This document shows, in pieces, positions 40,656 to 50,916 of a stretch of 64,000 nucleotides of DNA. The DNA is from Utricularia gibba (taxonomy: Eukaryota; Streptophyta; Magnoliopsida; Lamiales; Lentibulariaceae). Where the stretch lies: the NCBI GenBank assembly GCA_002189035.1, contig NEEC01000002.1, positions 5,851,001 to 5,915,000 of the forward strand, given 5' to 3'. A program made the translations under genes and the position numbers. Below the pieces are notes generated by a model, which was given only the letters and a program-made list of their open reading frames with translations, did not search any database and had not been told where the DNA came from. Position 1 is the stretch's first letter. The number at the start of each line of letters is the position of its first letter.

Positions 40656-43152
40656 ATGGCTTCGTGTTATTGCTTTCGGAGTTTCATCCCTCTCCCTTTA
40701 GGAAGACTCGACACTTCTTGCAATCTTCTTTTTCCCAAGTTTCAGTGTTACCCTGCAACCCGTAATGAGGCGAATCATTCGAGAATCTCTGCGTCTTTAA
40801 AGAAACCCAGGTTGCGATGTGTTTTCTAGATTTAGGGTTTCGAATTAGTAATGCATGTGTTTATGGATTTTGGAGTACTATTTCTTCTTCTCTTTGCCGT
40901 GTCTGCCGTTTTGACATTGGCGGAGTTAACAGGAGGGCGAAGAGCAACGATGAACTTGTGCACGATATTAGGGAGTTTTTGTCATCTGTTGGACTCCCTG
41001 AAGATCTTGTGCCTTCAATGAAAGTGCTTTCCCAACATGGAAGGTTTGAATTGTAGCTCTTAATTTTCATTGATGTTCGGTGAATGGCATTAAGTACCGA
41101 ACTTCATCCTCTTTCTTTGTAGGCAAATTAAGAGTCTTGTTAACCAATGCATGCAGGACTTGTTTTTGGATTCTTATTGTAGAACTTTCAAATATTGCAG
41201 AGGCTTGATAGAGTTTATACATGTTTCCTTGAGTTTCCATTGCTAATATGATGACATTGGAATGCATGAAGAAGTCTAAAGCTCTGCATGTTAGGGCTTA
41301 TGATTGGTCAACTGAGTGAATTTGTATGGTTGATTTTGTAGACAGGACCTGGCTTACTTGGTCAGGAGGCGAGGTTATAAGTTTATCAGACAGCTTCTCG
41401 AGGCTTCCACCCAAGCAGTCAGTGATACCGAAAGAACAGAGTCTTTTCAGGCTGGAAATTTAACTTTGCTCAATCACTCTGGGAGTAAATGAAATATCTT
41501 GATTGTATCATTTGCGTCATTTAAGAATGCTCTTCATTTTCATGATCCCGGTATTCTGATTAAAGGTCGGGATGAGAGACTGGGAGTTTTGGCTGGAGTA
41601 GGAACGTATGAAGAGATGCAACTCAATTCTAGTACAGAAAAAGCTGAAAATCCCGAGCTTAAGGATGAAATTTCATCTAATTCCCCATCTCTGGAAGAAG
41701 CAGTTGCTAGATTTATCGAGCATGGGGAATTAGAGACACTGGATGGTATGGTTTTTCCATTTCTTCAGACCAACATTCTAAAATAGCCATCGGAGCTACT
41801 TCAGTTCTATGGATACGATTTCTTTCATAACCTAATATGTTGGGTTTAATTTATGTTTAAGCAGAGTTATCCTGCAAAGAAAGTGGAACAACTCTAGCGA
41901 GAAATGAGCACAGTGGGTTGAAGAAAATAAATGGAAATGGCTCTATTGATCATTCCGTTATTGAGAATATTAGCTCCTGGTTAGTTTACTGCTTCTTGCT
42001 GCTTCAAAAAACTTATTTATATTCTTTTCTTATGTGTATTGTTTTTGCATCTTGAAATGTCTAGTGAGGCGTCTAGCATCCAAGATACGGAACATCACTC
42101 TAGCAGTCCGGATCATGATATTGAGGTTGTGGTCAAAGTGATTTGGTTAATAGCATACTGAAAATTTTCACAGATTCTCCAGATTTCCACTGTTTCACCT
42201 TAATCACTATTACTACTATTTTTGTGTGGAAGACACAGAAAATGGAGTATGAAGATGAAATTAAGCATCTGAGTTTCTTGCTGGTAAAAAAATTACACGC
42301 TGCCACCAGTAGTTTCAGATTGTGACTTGATCATCTCATGTTATCATGTTCATTATTTTGTTTGATAGTTGGACTATATATTAAATCACGCTGTTCTTGC
42401 CTTTCTGTAGCGTCAAAAAGAATTGGAGCTAGTAGATTTGAAGCAGCAGATAGAGAAGGAAAAGGTACATACGTAGAAGCTTTACTTCTGCAAGAAAACT
42501 CATCCTTATTAAACGCAATATCACTTCTTTTCAGAGTGTATTGTCTGCTCTGCAACTAGAAGCGAAGATGAAAATTGAAAAATCACAAGAACTTGTCTCC
42601 CAAAAAGAGATGGAATTGCTCGCTGCAGAAGAAAATCTAGCTGGATTAGTTGAGGTAAGCTAAGCCTGTCAAATTGCATCATACATCTGATGTGGGATTC
42701 TGAAAATTGGAATGGCATACTTTGCTCTTAGGCCGTGGTTCAGTTTTCTGTGGAAGGTGAGAGCGTAGAGCTAGCTGGTAGCTTCAACGGCTGGTGCAAT
42801 AAAATCAAAATGGAAGCAGAGCCATCCCCAGTCAGGTCATGCCTCTTCTTCTGTTGTTTGCCTTCTCCCCAAACTTCCTGTATATCTTCTTCAGAAAACA
42901 GAATCTGAAGTACTTCTCTTCAAATTCTTCAGGAAGCGAGTATGGACAACAGTGTTATGGCTCTATCCAGGGATTTATGAGGTGATCAATATATTGCATA
43001 TACATAAAAGCTTTTGCTCTGAAAGTATTGATGATGTTCCCTTGCTGCATGATCAGATGAAGTTTGTGGTGGATGGGATTTGGATGACGGATCCTGAAAG
43101 AGAGGTTGTCTTCAGAAATAACATTCAGAACAATGTTCTTCGGATATACTAA
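40656..43152 (+). CDS. Plastid CBM48 starch protein, PTST2/PTST3 (FLO6)-like; one-base frame break in exon 1
   Basis: PTST2/3 (FLO6 in cereals) are stromal coiled-coil plus CBM48 proteins that supply primers for starch granule initiation. Exons are 40656-41043, 41342-41484, 41566-41745, 41865-41979, 42065-42125, 42239-42283, 42411-42464, 42535-42654, 42732-42835, 42933-42981 and 43057-43152. The sum of 1355 is one short of 452 codons. The N-terminus (MASCYCFRSFIPLPLGRL) resembles a transit peptide. It is followed by the family's SNDELVHDIREFLSSVGLPE and RRRGYKFIRQLLEAS motifs, a charged coiled coil (RQKELELVDLKQQIEKEK onward), and a CBM48 (VQFSVEGESVELAGSFNGWC, then KFVVDGIWMTDPER) to NNVLRIY. 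The transit-peptide frame and the downstream frame differ by one base somewhere in 40700-40826. Confidence 0.87.
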
Positions 43153-43273
43153 TCATGCACATGTTATTGATCACAAAAAAAAAAAAACGAAAACATGCAC
43201 CAGTCTTGTACAGAATCTACAAAATAGAGGATAGATGTAGTCTGTAATATTCTACAACAACAAGTTGACATCT

Positions 43274-43358
43274 CCGACCTTAGCTCAGTTGGTAGAGCGG
43301 AGGACTGTAGTAGTCTGCTGTGATCCTTAGGTCGCTGGTTCGAATCCGGCAGGTCGGA
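43274..43358 (+). tRNA. tRNA-Tyr (anticodon GTA) with a 12-nt intron
   Basis: The acceptor stem CCGACCT pairs with AGGTCGG and the discriminator is A. The D arm reads TAGCTCAGTTGGTAGAGC. The anticodon arm GAGGACTGTAG gives anticodon GTA, and the T arm CTGGTTCGAATCCGG contains the B box GGTTCGAATCC. An intron (43311-43322, TAGTCTGCTGTG) sits one base 3' of the anticodon, as expected for nuclear plant tRNA-Tyr. The mature tRNA is 73 nt before CCA addition. A CAACAACAAG run lies about 10-20 bases upstream, as is common for plant tRNA genes. Confidence 0.96.
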
Positions 43359-43361
43359 TTC

Positions 43362-43367
43362 TTTTTT
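43362..43367 (+). terminator. Pol III terminator of tRNA-Tyr
   Basis: A run of six T begins four bases after the tRNA 3' end. Confidence 0.8.
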
Positions 43368-43572
43368 CTTGTTTATTTTTTCCTTAAAATGTGTTGGGCC
43401 TTGGGCTTCCTATGGCTGATAAAGGGCCCAAATATTTGGGCCGGCTCAACGACTGCTGGTGTTTCTTTTTATTATTAAAACTACGATATTCCCGATATTT
43501 TTGGACGAGTCGCCTCCGCATTGGTGCAAACTGCCGAACCAGTAGTGATCGTGGAGCGGCGGCACCGGAGAG

Positions 43573-44570
43573 ATGGCTGGCCGGAGCATCACGTATATCA
43601 CTGCTTCGCAGCTCATCTCCCTGAAGCGAAACCCTGGTATTGCTATTGTCGACGTCAGGTGTTGAATCCTTACTGCTCCTTACAAATGATCTAACCCTAT
43701 CTTTTGTTTGATATTTTTATGATGCTAAGGATTTCGATATCTGTTCAGGGATGAGGAGAGGAGTTACGATGGTCACATTCTTGGATCGCTTCATTTCTCC
43801 AGCTCCTCCTTTAAAGATCGGATGCCCAGTCTTGTTGAAGCTACTCAAGGGAAAGATACCCTCGTTTTCCATTGTGCTCTCAGCCAGGTCTCTGCCTTAC
43901 TCTCTTGTTGATTGATTCGGAAACTGATCGAATTTATAGTGATTTGATTTTAGTGGAAGTATGCATAAGTTTCTGCAGAGGGGTCCTTGTTTTTGTGGTG
44001 CTAGGACTTAGACCTTGATTGTCATTCTCCCTAAATATGAGGCTGCTGAAATCAACATGCTGTTATTGGTAGTCTTTTTTATTCTTTGAGATTATGAATA
44101 GTATTTCAATGCATGAAAAATGCTGATTCATCTTGAATCTGTGGCTTGGAAGATGAGCCAGGTGTTTTGTTTTTATGGGTGAGCTTTTTGTGATGGTTGG
44201 TTCCACAATTGGGAGCTTGTTTGAAATGGAATAGTTGACCATCGGGGGAATGTCATGTTCTCTTACCAAATGTGTGTAGTTTGTCTGCAAGTGGAGGGAG
44301 CTCTTTTAGTGAAGTCATCTGCTACCAGTATCCTTTTCTTTTTCAGTTCAACTTTCGTACATACTGTACAGGTTGCAACACGGATGACAGTGTACTTTTT
44401 CTCCATAGGTTCGTGGACCAAAATGCGCAAGAATATTTGCAGAGTATGTTGCTGAAGAGAAGGGAGTTGGGTCGAAGAACATCATGATTCTCGAACGCGG
44501 TTACAATGGCTGGGAAGCATCGGGGAATCCAGTTTGCCGGTGCAAGGACCCTGCCTGCACGGGCGTTTGA
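43573..44570 (+). CDS. CDC25-like tyrosine phosphatase / ACR2-type arsenate reductase
   Basis: Small plant rhodanese-fold enzyme. The Arabidopsis orthologue (CDC25/ACR2) has tyrosine phosphatase activity in vitro and was described as an arsenate reductase. Three exons (43573-43658, 43749-43887, 44409-44570) give 128 aa. The active-site loop HCALSQVR (C71 to R77) satisfies HC-X5-R and spans the second intron. [32 protein letters not shown] and [12 protein letters not shown] are family signatures. The C-terminal CRCKDPAC matches the Cys-rich zinc-binding end of plant members. The frame is intact. The ATG lies about 215 bases after the tRNA-Tyr. Confidence 0.93.
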
Positions 44571-46128
44571 ACCCAGAGTAGGAAGAATAACTGGCTCCAT
44601 AAGATGCTGGATAGCCATTAGTGTATCGTCTGCTGCCTCTTTGTTTTCATATTGGAGACGTTGAAATGTGCAGGACAAGACGAATTTGTTTCATATTCTG
44701 AATTGAGCTTCGTGTTATCAGAGAAAGGTACAGGTGAATCAATACCCTTTTGTCTACATGGTCTCAGCATCCATTCGCTCGCCGGAGATCCTCAGCTCTG
44801 ATGATCTCTTTAGCCAATTTGGTGTAGAGGGAGAGACCCTCAACCACACCATAAACAGTAGCCAGCCCAAGATAGCGAGATCCGAAGTGTGGCCGGAGCT
44901 GCGGTGGATCTGCGGTTCGGATGTTGTACCTCTCGGTACAGTGCACCGCCGGAATTATCCCAGCAGCGGAATCCAGATTCTGATCCGGTGCCGGTGGAGC
45001 TTGTCTGTTTTTAATCCCCATTCTTTCCTAAAATATGTTTCCTTACTTTTTATGGAAAGAAAGGGATTCAATAAGAATAACAACGCCGAGTTACAAGTCC
45101 AATTTTATCATTCTGAAAAAAACTATATTGTTTTTTTGAAAATTGTTTATCGAAACAATAAGATTATTTTTTAACGAAATTGTTTATCTCCTTCATTCCT
45201 TCCTTCCTTGTTTTCATCTATGCCACTGCAATCAAAGGATGGGCATAAGATGCGAAGATAGGTTATCTGTTTGTGAATTTGGAATTCATCATATTCTTTT
45301 TCTTTGGCTTATGTTAACATAAAAATATAACTAATTATTATTCCTTAATACAATATTGTACATCTCGAATATTTAAATTTCATAATTTTATGTTTTTTTA
45401 TTTAAAAAAAACTTCGTGATTTTTTTATATAAACTATATCTTTATTCCATTCCTAATCCATATGGAATTCATCTTGGACCGTACCCTTCCCTAGAGTGGA
45501 GCTGATGATCTTGAGCTTGTCAAAGGATTGTTGATGACACTACTATTAGAAAGTTCCAACTTTTTCTGTCGATTGGCCAACATCTCACCTTTTTCCAACG
45601 AGAGAGAAAGATGGACTACTGGCTTGCCACTTCTTCCTTGTATTCATCATGCCGAGCATGTGGCGCCTCTCCCCTTCTAAGGAATGTAAATGGGATGAAG
45701 GTATGTGACTTCCATCCATCTCAGTCGAGTATGCTTTTCGACTGTTGCTGATCCTGGAACTGAAGGAAGCACCATATTTAACACAGGCTGCTTGTTCTTT
45801 ATCTTGATGAGTTTCTCACAGTGGTGGCATGCCCATTCTTCTCAAGGTAAGTAAAATTTCAAAGAAGCACCAACTTCCCTGCAACATATGGTGTGTGACA
45901 TTGTTCCAGTTAATCCATACTAGTCAATATTGGTACTCATGCACATCTTCAGATACACTTCTTACCCTCTAAACTTCCACATTAGAACGAAGAATCAAAG
46001 TTGAACATAATAGATGCATTAGAGTAAGTTGATCATCATGCTAAGTCTAGTGTCATGGCATTGGTTGATTGTCATAATAATCAAAGGAGCAATGGCTGAG
46101 GAATGCCGCAACAAATCAGTTGTGTGTC
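44571..46128. other. CDC25 3' flank and spacer before NodGS
   Basis: 44571-45020 is GC-richer than normal for a 3' UTR and carries an unsupported 85-codon minus ORF (see rejected). 45300-45440 is AT-rich. 45470-46128 is of intermediate composition and without a recognisable gene; its end is the NodGS 3' UTR. Confidence 0.35.
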
Positions 46129-49100
46129 TTAGTACCGATGGATCAGCTGCCTCCACTCATCCTTGTTTTCTGTGTAGTAGTTGATCTCAGCCTGAATAAA
46201 TAAGCTCACAAGTGAACTGTCGAGCATGAAAGTATATTATGCAAAATGTGTTCATTTTGAAACAGAATCATATGGACTTCAATCAGTTTATATGCCATTG
46301 AGATTTCTGGAAGCTACCTTTCTTATTGCTTTAATGGCAACCAGAAGCTTTTCACCGATCAAATCTTTCATAACTGAGTCCTTTTCAAGGGCTTCGACAG
46401 ATTCAGAGAGAGACTTTGGTAGCCTCTTCACCTTGTCTTTAAAATTGTCCGGATTAGCATCTGGTAAGAAAAAACCAACATTCTAGCAGTTGAGTGCAGC
46501 AGAAATCCAAGTAAAACCGAAATGTAGGTGTTTTAAACTATTTTATAGGAGAGTAAACTGCACTGGAGATCTCTATATGCAGTAAGCTTGCTTGTATAGC
46601 AGAAGATCAAGATGTAAATGTTGCGCAAGTCTTACCAATTGGTTCAGGAATCTCAGAGTGTTTGCGTAGACCATCGATTCCGGCAGCAATTATAGACGCA
46701 AGGCCAAGGTAAGGATTGGCGCAGCCATCAAAGGCCTTGATCTCAAAGTTGCTCACAAAGCCAAAAGGAATTCCTGGTGGAGAAGCAGCTCTTATGGGAG
46801 CTTCTCTATTTTCCATTCCCAGCAATGGTATGCACCACTCCATGTGTTGGGTTGTAGACGATCATAACTGGAGAGTACAAATATATTAGACTTCACCTCA
46901 TTAGAAACCATAGCAGACAGGCTCATGAGACACAAACAGACACTCAGAAGTTAAGAACCATGAAAAAGCATCAACCTGTTGGGAATTGGTGCTGTGAATG
47001 CCAGTATAGATGGAAGATGATTGAGTACTCCAGCCATGAACTCCTCCCCAATTGCAGAGATCCCGTACCTACTTGTTCCTTTTTGCCCCATAAACACATT
47101 TTGCCCATTCCTGAACAAACTGAGGTGCACATGTGATCCAGAGCCGACATCTTCAAGGGAGTACCTAGAAAAAGATGAGACATTGCTTATCATTGTGGTG
47201 TTTGGCTTAATATTGAAGTCCAAAACCCAGGAAAGGTAAGTTAGATCAAAAAACTTCAGAGCCTAAAAGCCTGAGCTTAGGGGGGAATGATTAATTAAGT
47301 ACTCACTTGGGTACAAAAGTAGCCATTAACCCATGTTTTCTTGCCACTCCCTTGATAACTTCACGCGCGAAGATGAGTTTTTCTGCAGCACTTTCGCAAG
47401 CTGTATACCCCAAAGCAATTTCAAATTGACCATGCCCCGCTTCTGCATGCAGCTAAAGAAGGATTTCGAACAGAGAATAATGCTTCAGCCACTATTTAAT
47501 CATTATGAAGAGAAAGTTTCTTTAGTTGCATCATTGCCTAATCATATATTCAACTGGGCAAGAAGGTAAACAGAAAAAGATGAAAGATTTTAAATCATCA
47601 CACCTGTTCCACAACAATATCCAGTGATTGAAGTGAGGCCGCAATTTCACTAAGTATAGGAAAAGCAGCATCGGTTGAAGAGGCTGAACAATAAGTAGTA
47701 TGATCAAAAGGCACCCATTTCTCTTTCCCATCACTGCAAGTGTGTCTCGTTCATCAGTTCTCAACAAGCACGAACGAAAAAAAAAAATCAATATGAAGCT
47801 TCTCCCAACATACACTGACTCATTCCGTAAGAGATAAAATTCGCTCTCGAAACCGGCATTCATTATCTGCATAACCAGCTATGTCACAAAAAGCATACAT
47901 GTAGTACACTAGCGAACGAGTATATGTCAGTTAATACCAAGTCAAATTCATCCTTCAGAATTTTTGAAAGTCTTTGCAGTGTCCATCTGGGACAATATTC
48001 CCATGGCGTTCCAGGTCTGAGATGCATTGCAGCAAGAACCATCTCTTGCTTCTTTGCCCTGGAAAACCAAATGGTGGAATAGCATGGAAAGACTCTTCCA
48101 TTATCTCAGTGGACCATTCTTAAACCATACATGGTAAAAAATGAAGACAAGTGACAAGGCAATAGAAAGAACAATAGGAACTATCATATATACTTGATAA
48201 GAACACTGCTCCAGCATGGAAGTGCAAAGCATCAAATATTTTTAGAACAATGGTTAACTTATGGGATTGAGAACTTTCTAACAAGGGAAATCTAATGAAG
48301 AAGTAAATATACTCAAATATGTGATCTTCAAGATTTCCAAATGGCATGCTTCTGACATACCAAGGAATTAGGACTTTGGTTGATAAATCAGGCATAAGTC
48401 TGATTTCACCAGATACACCTAGATTACTTCCTTCAGCCGGACAGTCTGTGTAGGAGCTCATTCCCATTGACGCACAGGTTAGTCCGAGGCCGTTCGATAT
48501 GATGAGGTCATGGAAGCGCTTTCTTGGAACCACCTGAAACAATAAAAAACACAGTTGTAGAGGGAATTACATTACCAAAGTCACATGACTGTGACATTTT
48601 TGTCAAGGTAAGAATTAAAGAGGTAAATTCGTACAATTCAGGAAACCGAGAGTCCAGCAAGCATAAAGAATGAGAAAACAGCTACTTGATGAAAATCACA
48701 GGGCAATTTAACCAGTACATTCTACCATGCCAAATACATAATGTTAAGCTGAAAAGCTTACACGACATCTGTGCTGTCCTGAAGCATCAATCCATATAAC
48801 ACGCACAAATTCGATGCCTTCAACTGAAGCATGATGACTAAGATCAACAGGAATAGAGCCGTTTAAAGTGGATGAAGCTGAGGAGCCTTCAATCTTATAA
48901 AAAAGCTTGGCATTTTCAGATAATATTTCTTTAGCAGCTTGAATAGCTTCAGGGATTGATAGGTCTCCATCGGTGCACGCATCCCGCAGGACAGAAAATA
49001 TCACCTCACGTCCATTTTTTGCACCTGTTTAATGGAGTCAAATCCAAAAAAGAAGTAAAATGATGAAGCCTTGAGAATCATATGGAGAGTGGACCTAAAA

Positions 49101-50916
49101 CCTACCCAGATAGAAGTTCTCAGCAAATGCAACGCCATCAGTACTGAACATGACCTGTATAGAATAGTAAACACAGAATGGATGCAAGTTTTGTTTCTGC
49201 ATTAAAAGACATCATTTAAGGCCCAGATATAAAATTGTAATCAAAGTTTTACCTTGTTAATTGGGGCCAGATGCAAGAGCTCCTTAACTGATGAAACCAT
49301 TCCATGGACGCTGAGTTTAGGCACTGCCAGACCAAAGTCCAGATAGACCTACAATCAACTTTGCTGCTTGGAGGATTAGTGATTCTAGTAAGGATGTTTC
49401 ATTTAGCCCATTGGCTTCTACACTTAGTAAATGACTTAAAAATTCGATAACAACACGAACTGAACTTCATACAAAGCCAAATGAAGATAGGAAGAAATAC
49501 AATACATAATATTACTTGATGATATACAGACGCCAAATAGGATGCTTCTTTGGAATAAGGGTATGAGGCGTGCAGCAGCACAATTCGACAGTTCTTGAAT
49601 CTCTTGTCCTCCAGAAGTCCCCGTAGATGACAAGGATTTGCCTTCCTCAAATCCAGATCATTGTCTCCATAGCTTCAGAGAGCAACAGCACAATTATTCA
49701 GTCATAGATAATTACACAGATACCAACTTATCATCATGCCAGATTCCAGACGATACTAATTAATCATTATCAAATAATAATGCAGTTGTTTCACTGGAGA
49801 CAGTCATCAGAATAAAAATCTTATCACGGAAATATCCAAATGCTTTGAAACAAACAAATGTATTTACTCACTAATCATTACCCGGTGTGCATCTGGATTG
49901 GCAAATCAAAAGACTGAGCAATCTCCAACGCTTTCACGAAGATGTAATCCACGAAGTTCTTATTCGTGATGCGAATGGAGCTCCCAGCTGCAACAACAAA
50001 ACTCCATTAGAACAACACCGGGAACCCCTCAAATTCTAACTACAGATTATCAACCTCTTAAAGTGTGATTGAGACCCTCCTCAGCCTCCTCATTTGACAC
50101 ATATGTATTGATTTCAAGTCCACTCCGGTAAGCAGCTATACTCTTAAAGCCAGCAATGTCGTTGGCACATGTAAAACACCAACTAAGGAAATCAAAGAGA
50201 ATTTGTTTTTCGTCATTCTCGGTAACAAAAAAAAAAAAAAAAAAAAAAAAAACCTTAAAGCTCAGCCACAAAGGATATGATTTCAAGTGATTCACAAATG
50301 ACTCTGTGAATAAGTCCAACGACCATGCAATCCCACGGGCGATTCCCTGATCAGGATTCAGGAACAAGAACAAAAGGATGCTCAGAGAAACAGGGGAACA
50401 GGGGAGGGGGGAGCGGAATAGCGTGATCTACCTCATGGAGAATTTTCTCGGCTGCAGTTTCGATTCTCAGTATCCTTCCGACGAACGGAACGTATTGTCT
50501 GTGCCATTCGATTCCAAACTTTTTGTCCAGATTAATACCATCATCAATCAAGACCGCTGATATTCCAGACGCCTTGAAGCACTTTGACGTAATTGATTCC
50601 ACTCCGGCCTTGTTCCGGTGTCGTTGAATATCCTCCAGTGATGATTCCGTGGCATACAGTTCCGCAATTCGTCTCAAATTTCTCTACAGTTAAACAAAAA
50701 ACGGAGATAGGTCAGCCTTGTTCGCATATCGTTAAGAGCGAAAAGCGTGTACGGCACCTTGAAAACAATGGAGCGAGGCCCCAAGGAGGGATCCGCCTCC
50801 GAAAAGCAGTTGTGGAAGGGGAACGTGGAATCAAAGGCGACAATATTGTGAGCGTGTCCGTCAACAAGGTCCGCCGTGTCAACGGCGAGCTTCAACGCGG
50901 CGAAAGAGGTGTCCAT
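46129..50916 (-). CDS. NodGS: NodGS / FluG-like protein: amidohydrolase domain fused to a glutamine synthetase domain; one-base frame break in exon 16
   Basis: A cytosolic fusion known from plants (Arabidopsis NodGS). It lacks classical GS activity and is linked to root development and flagellin response. Eighteen exons (minus): 50916-50758, 50683-50432, 50346-50279, 50170-50055, 49987-49882, 49672-49516, 49348-49253, 49154-49106, 49024-48762, 48533-48361, 48058-47938, 47866-47814, 47733-47604, 47452-47307, 47164-46976, 46867-46636, 46460-46318, 46191-46129. The sum of 2516 is one short of 839 codons. The N-terminal part shows LVDGHAHNIVAFDSTFPF, SIAAYRSGLEINTYV and LPIQMHTG. The GS part shows LTCASMGMSSYTDCPAE, VGSGSHVHLSLF, GEEFMAGVLNHLPS and REAPIRAASPPG. 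Intron 3 is a U12-type AT-AC intron. A G is missing near 46818-46820 (TGCTGGGAATGG). Confidence 0.93.
50171..50278 (-). other. U12-type (minor spliceosome) AT-AC intron in NodGS
   Basis: On the minus strand, exon 3 ends AAATC and the intron starts ATATCCTTT, the exact U12 5' splice consensus. It ends TTCCTTAGTTGGTGTTTTAC, with a near-consensus branch site (TTCCTTAGT) 13 nt before the terminal AC. Joining at AAATC/ATGTGCCAAC gives HLKSCANDIAGFKSIAAYRS, collinear with the family. No GT-AG pair gives this length. A 26-base A-tract (plus strand 50227-50252) lies inside the intron. Confidence 0.85.

Noticed and set aside
40811-40848. A 38-nt intron in PTST exon 1 (AG/GTTGCG to TTAG) to explain the frame change
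   Set aside because: Too short for plant splicing. The one-base-loss pattern seen in other genes explains it better.
44764-45021. 85-codon minus-strand ORF starting MGIKNRQAPPAPDQN
   Set aside because: GC-rich and begins with ATG, but it lies in the 3' flank of the CDC25-like gene, overlaps an equally long plus-strand ORF, and matches no family I know.
50171-50278. GT-AG alternative for NodGS intron 3 (TTT/GTGGCT with CTTAG)
   Set aside because: It keeps the frame but inserts a PFWCFT segment absent from the family, whereas the AT-AC choice gives exact collinearity.
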